From BOKV01 sp041739225 (GTDB lineage: Bacteria; Pseudomonadota; Alphaproteobacteria; Rhizobiales; Rhizobiaceae): 64,000 nucleotides of DNA. The DNA lies in NCBI GenBank assembly GCA_041739225.1, contig JBGSOG010000006.1, positions 58,993 through 122,992 of the forward strand. The letters run 5' to 3'. Under the pieces are notes generated by a model. That model saw nothing but the letters and a program-made list of their open reading frames with translations. It was not told the DNA's origin and made no database searches. This document shows positions 62,851 to 64,000 of this stretch, in pieces. A program made the translations under genes and the position numbers. The first letter of the stretch is position 1. Each line of letters starts with the position of its first letter.

Positions 62851-63779
62851 ATTCAAAACGCATCACGATCTTGGGCGTATTCGTGGCCGATGCCGCGTTT
62901 CGCGCTGACCGCCAGCCCAAAATGGGCGAAACCATCCTTGGCAATTCATTTTTGCTGGGACCGGGCGGCAAGGGTTCAAACCAGAGCGTGGCGGCAGCAA
63001 TGGCAGGCGGCGATGTTCACTTCATTTCCCGTTTGGGCGATGACGACTTCGCGGGCATGGCCATGAAAATCTGGGAAGAAGCCGGTGTAACACCCGCAGT
63101 AATTCGCGACAGCGAAAGCTACACGGGTGCTGCCTATATCTTCATCGACGACAAGAGCGGCAACAATGCAATCATCGTTTGCCCCGGCGCAGCCAGCCTG
63201 ATCTGCGTTGCCGACATCGAAGCACAGCGCGAACTCATTTCCGGTTCCCGCGTTTTCATTACCCAGCTTGAACAGCCCATGGACGCAGCATTGGCCGGGC
63301 TCCAGATTGCCCGCAATGCCGGGGTCACCACCATCCTCAATCCGGCTCCGGCAGCACCGGTCAACGATGAAATGTTCGCTCTTTGCGACTACGTCACACC
63401 CAATGAAACGGAAGCGGAGGCATTGACCGGGATTTCGGTTCAAACACCCGATGATGCCCGGTCTGCGGCGAATGCGCTGATTGCCAAGGGTGTGGGTGCA
63501 GCCATCATCACACTGGGCGAACGCGGCGCACTCCTGCACGGCAAGGGAATTTCGCAAATCGTACCCAGCTTCAAGGTCGGCAAGGTGGTCGACACCACCG
63601 GTGCAGGTGACGCCTTCAATGGCGGGTTTGCCGCAGCATTGGCAGATGGAATGACCCCGCTTGACGCAGTCAGGTTTGGCTGCGCGGTCGCCTCGATTTC
63701 GGTGACACGCAACGGCACCGCAGCGTCCATGCCAAGCAAAGCCGAAGCGATGGAAATTTTCCTGTCAGAAAAAGCATGA
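62847..63779 (+). CDS. rbsK: Ribokinase (PfkB family)
   Basis: 310 residues. GPGGKGSNQSVAAAMAGG near the N-terminus binds sugar; NPAPA and TPNETEAEALTG are middle motifs; DTTGAGDAFNGGFAAAL holds the catalytic Asp and anion hole. It phosphorylates ribose or a close sugar. I chose the TTG start at 62847 because AAGGAG lies 7 nt upstream and the conserved fold begins right after. Coupled to the mutarotase gene. Substrate beyond pentose-like sugar is not certain. Confidence 0.9.
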   Translation: MNSKRITILGVFVADAAFRADRQPKMGETILGNSFLLGPGGKGSNQSVAAAMAGGDVHFISRLGDDDFAGMAMKIWEEAGVTPAVIRDSESYTGAAYIFIDDKSGNNAIIVCPGAASLICVADIEAQRELISGSRVFITQLEQPMDAALAGLQIARNAGVTTILNPAPAAPVNDEMFALCDYVTPNETEAEALTGISVQTPDDARSAANALIAKGVGAAIITLGERGALLHGKGISQIVPSFKVGKVVDTTGAGDAFNGGFAAALADGMTPLDAVRFGCAVASISVTRNGTAASMPSKAEAMEIFLSEKA

Positions 63780-63864
63780 TGTGGCCAGGGCAGCATGCTG
63801 CGAATTTGCCTTGTTGCCGCCCGATTTGCAGTGTATTGGATTCTTTATCGAAATTTAGGCCCGT

Positions 63865-63944
63865 GATACTCGACTAGCGCCTTGGCGCCTGCTGACGTTC
63901 TTCCCGACTTGATACTCGATCTGCCCGCGGCCCGGTTAGGCCGC
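63865..63944 (+). other. Structured leader region upstream of the cold-shock gene
   Basis: The 9-mer GATACTCGA occurs twice (63865-63873 and 63911-63919). A hairpin GCGCC-TT-GGCGC lies between them (63877-63888) and a second, GCGGCC-CGGTTA-GGCCGC, follows (63927-63944). Cold-shock genes often have long structured 5' leaders; the same is inferred here. Confidence 0.45.
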
Positions 63945-63974
63945 ACGTCAACACGCATACAAGGAAACAGCGTC

Positions 63975-64000
63975 ATGGCAACAGGTACCGTAAAGTGGTT
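63975..64000 (+). CDS. Cold-shock protein, CspA family (3' truncated by window end)
   Basis: Only the first codons are seen, reading MATGTVKW, the standard opening of CspA-like RNA chaperones. AAGGAAAC lies about 7 nt upstream of the ATG. The rest lies outside the window. Confidence 0.85.

Noticed and set aside
63790..63801. Perfect 12-bp palindrome GCAGCATGCTGC after rbsK
   Set aside because: No U-tract for termination and too short to assign as an operator without other copies.

Overview
The window is dominated by a nearly complete photosynthesis gene cluster (PGC) of a purple-bacterial type alphaproteobacterium, about 15.5-62.3 kb, flanked by ordinary chromosomal genes. Gene content points to an aerobic anoxygenic phototroph. 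The Mg-protoporphyrin ester cyclase is the oxygen-dependent AcsF and no bchE is present. There is a type-2 reaction centre (pufL, pufM, puhA) with a tetrahaem cytochrome (pufC) and LH1 (pufB, pufA). No LH2 (pucBA), pufX, crtA, bchJ or carbon-fixation genes are seen. The flanking 1534-residue coiled-coil membrane protein, the DUF3422 and DUF922 proteins and the general gene style suggest the order Hyphomicrobiales (Rhizobiales). That placement is an inference from style, not from a database match.

Left flank (1-15.4 kb): the 3' end of a DUF922 putative zinc protease, a [2Fe-2S] ferredoxin, a single-domain Hpt phosphotransfer protein, a giant coiled-coil protein with internal 186-bp and 99-bp tandem repeats, trigger factor, tRNA-Leu(UAG), a membrane class III adenylate cyclase, a TolC-like outer membrane protein, a Pcm-like methyltransferase, an iron-type alcohol dehydrogenase, tRNA-Cys, tRNA-Asn and a DUF3422 protein.

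PGC, left half (15.5-30.3 kb): an orphan AerR/PpaA-like B12-binding protein, dxs (isoprenoid precursor) and a cytochrome c2-like gene on the minus strand. Then bchI-bchD-bchO-crtI and crtB plus a 49-residue membrane ORF on plus; crtD-crtC on minus; crtE-crtF on plus. Centre (30.4-39.3 kb): the superoperon bchC-bchX-bchY-bchZ-pufQ-pufB-pufA-pufL-pufM-pufC, closed by a rho-independent terminator. Right half (39.5-55.8 kb, minus strand): bchF-bchN-bchB-bchH-bchL-bchM-lhaA-puhA-puhB-puhC-orf-acsF-puhE-hemA-idi, one tightly coupled operon converging on pufC. Then, divergent on plus, ppaA-ppsR, bchG, a second PucC-family transporter gene, bchP and a 92-residue membrane ORF. Right flank (62.4-64 kb): an RbsD/FucU-type sugar mutarotase, a ribokinase and the first codons of a cold-shock protein.

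Together the genes cover nearly the whole route from glycine and succinyl-CoA (hemA) and from isoprenoid precursors (dxs, idi, crtE) to bacteriochlorophyll a with a reduced tail and to acyclic methoxylated carotenoids, plus pigment-protein assembly factors. Every major PGC promoter carries a pair of PpsR-type boxes (TGT-N12-ACA or one-base variants), so the cluster looks like one PpsR regulon whose repressor and anti-repressor are encoded inside it. The most unusual points are the second B12-binding AerR-like protein outside the ppsR locus, a fused 34-bp form of the PpsR box pair found only upstream of the two AerR-like genes, variable box spacing, small coupled membrane ORFs, an LH1 beta subunit with a long C-terminal tail, and a PpsR that lacks the usual inter-PAS cysteine.
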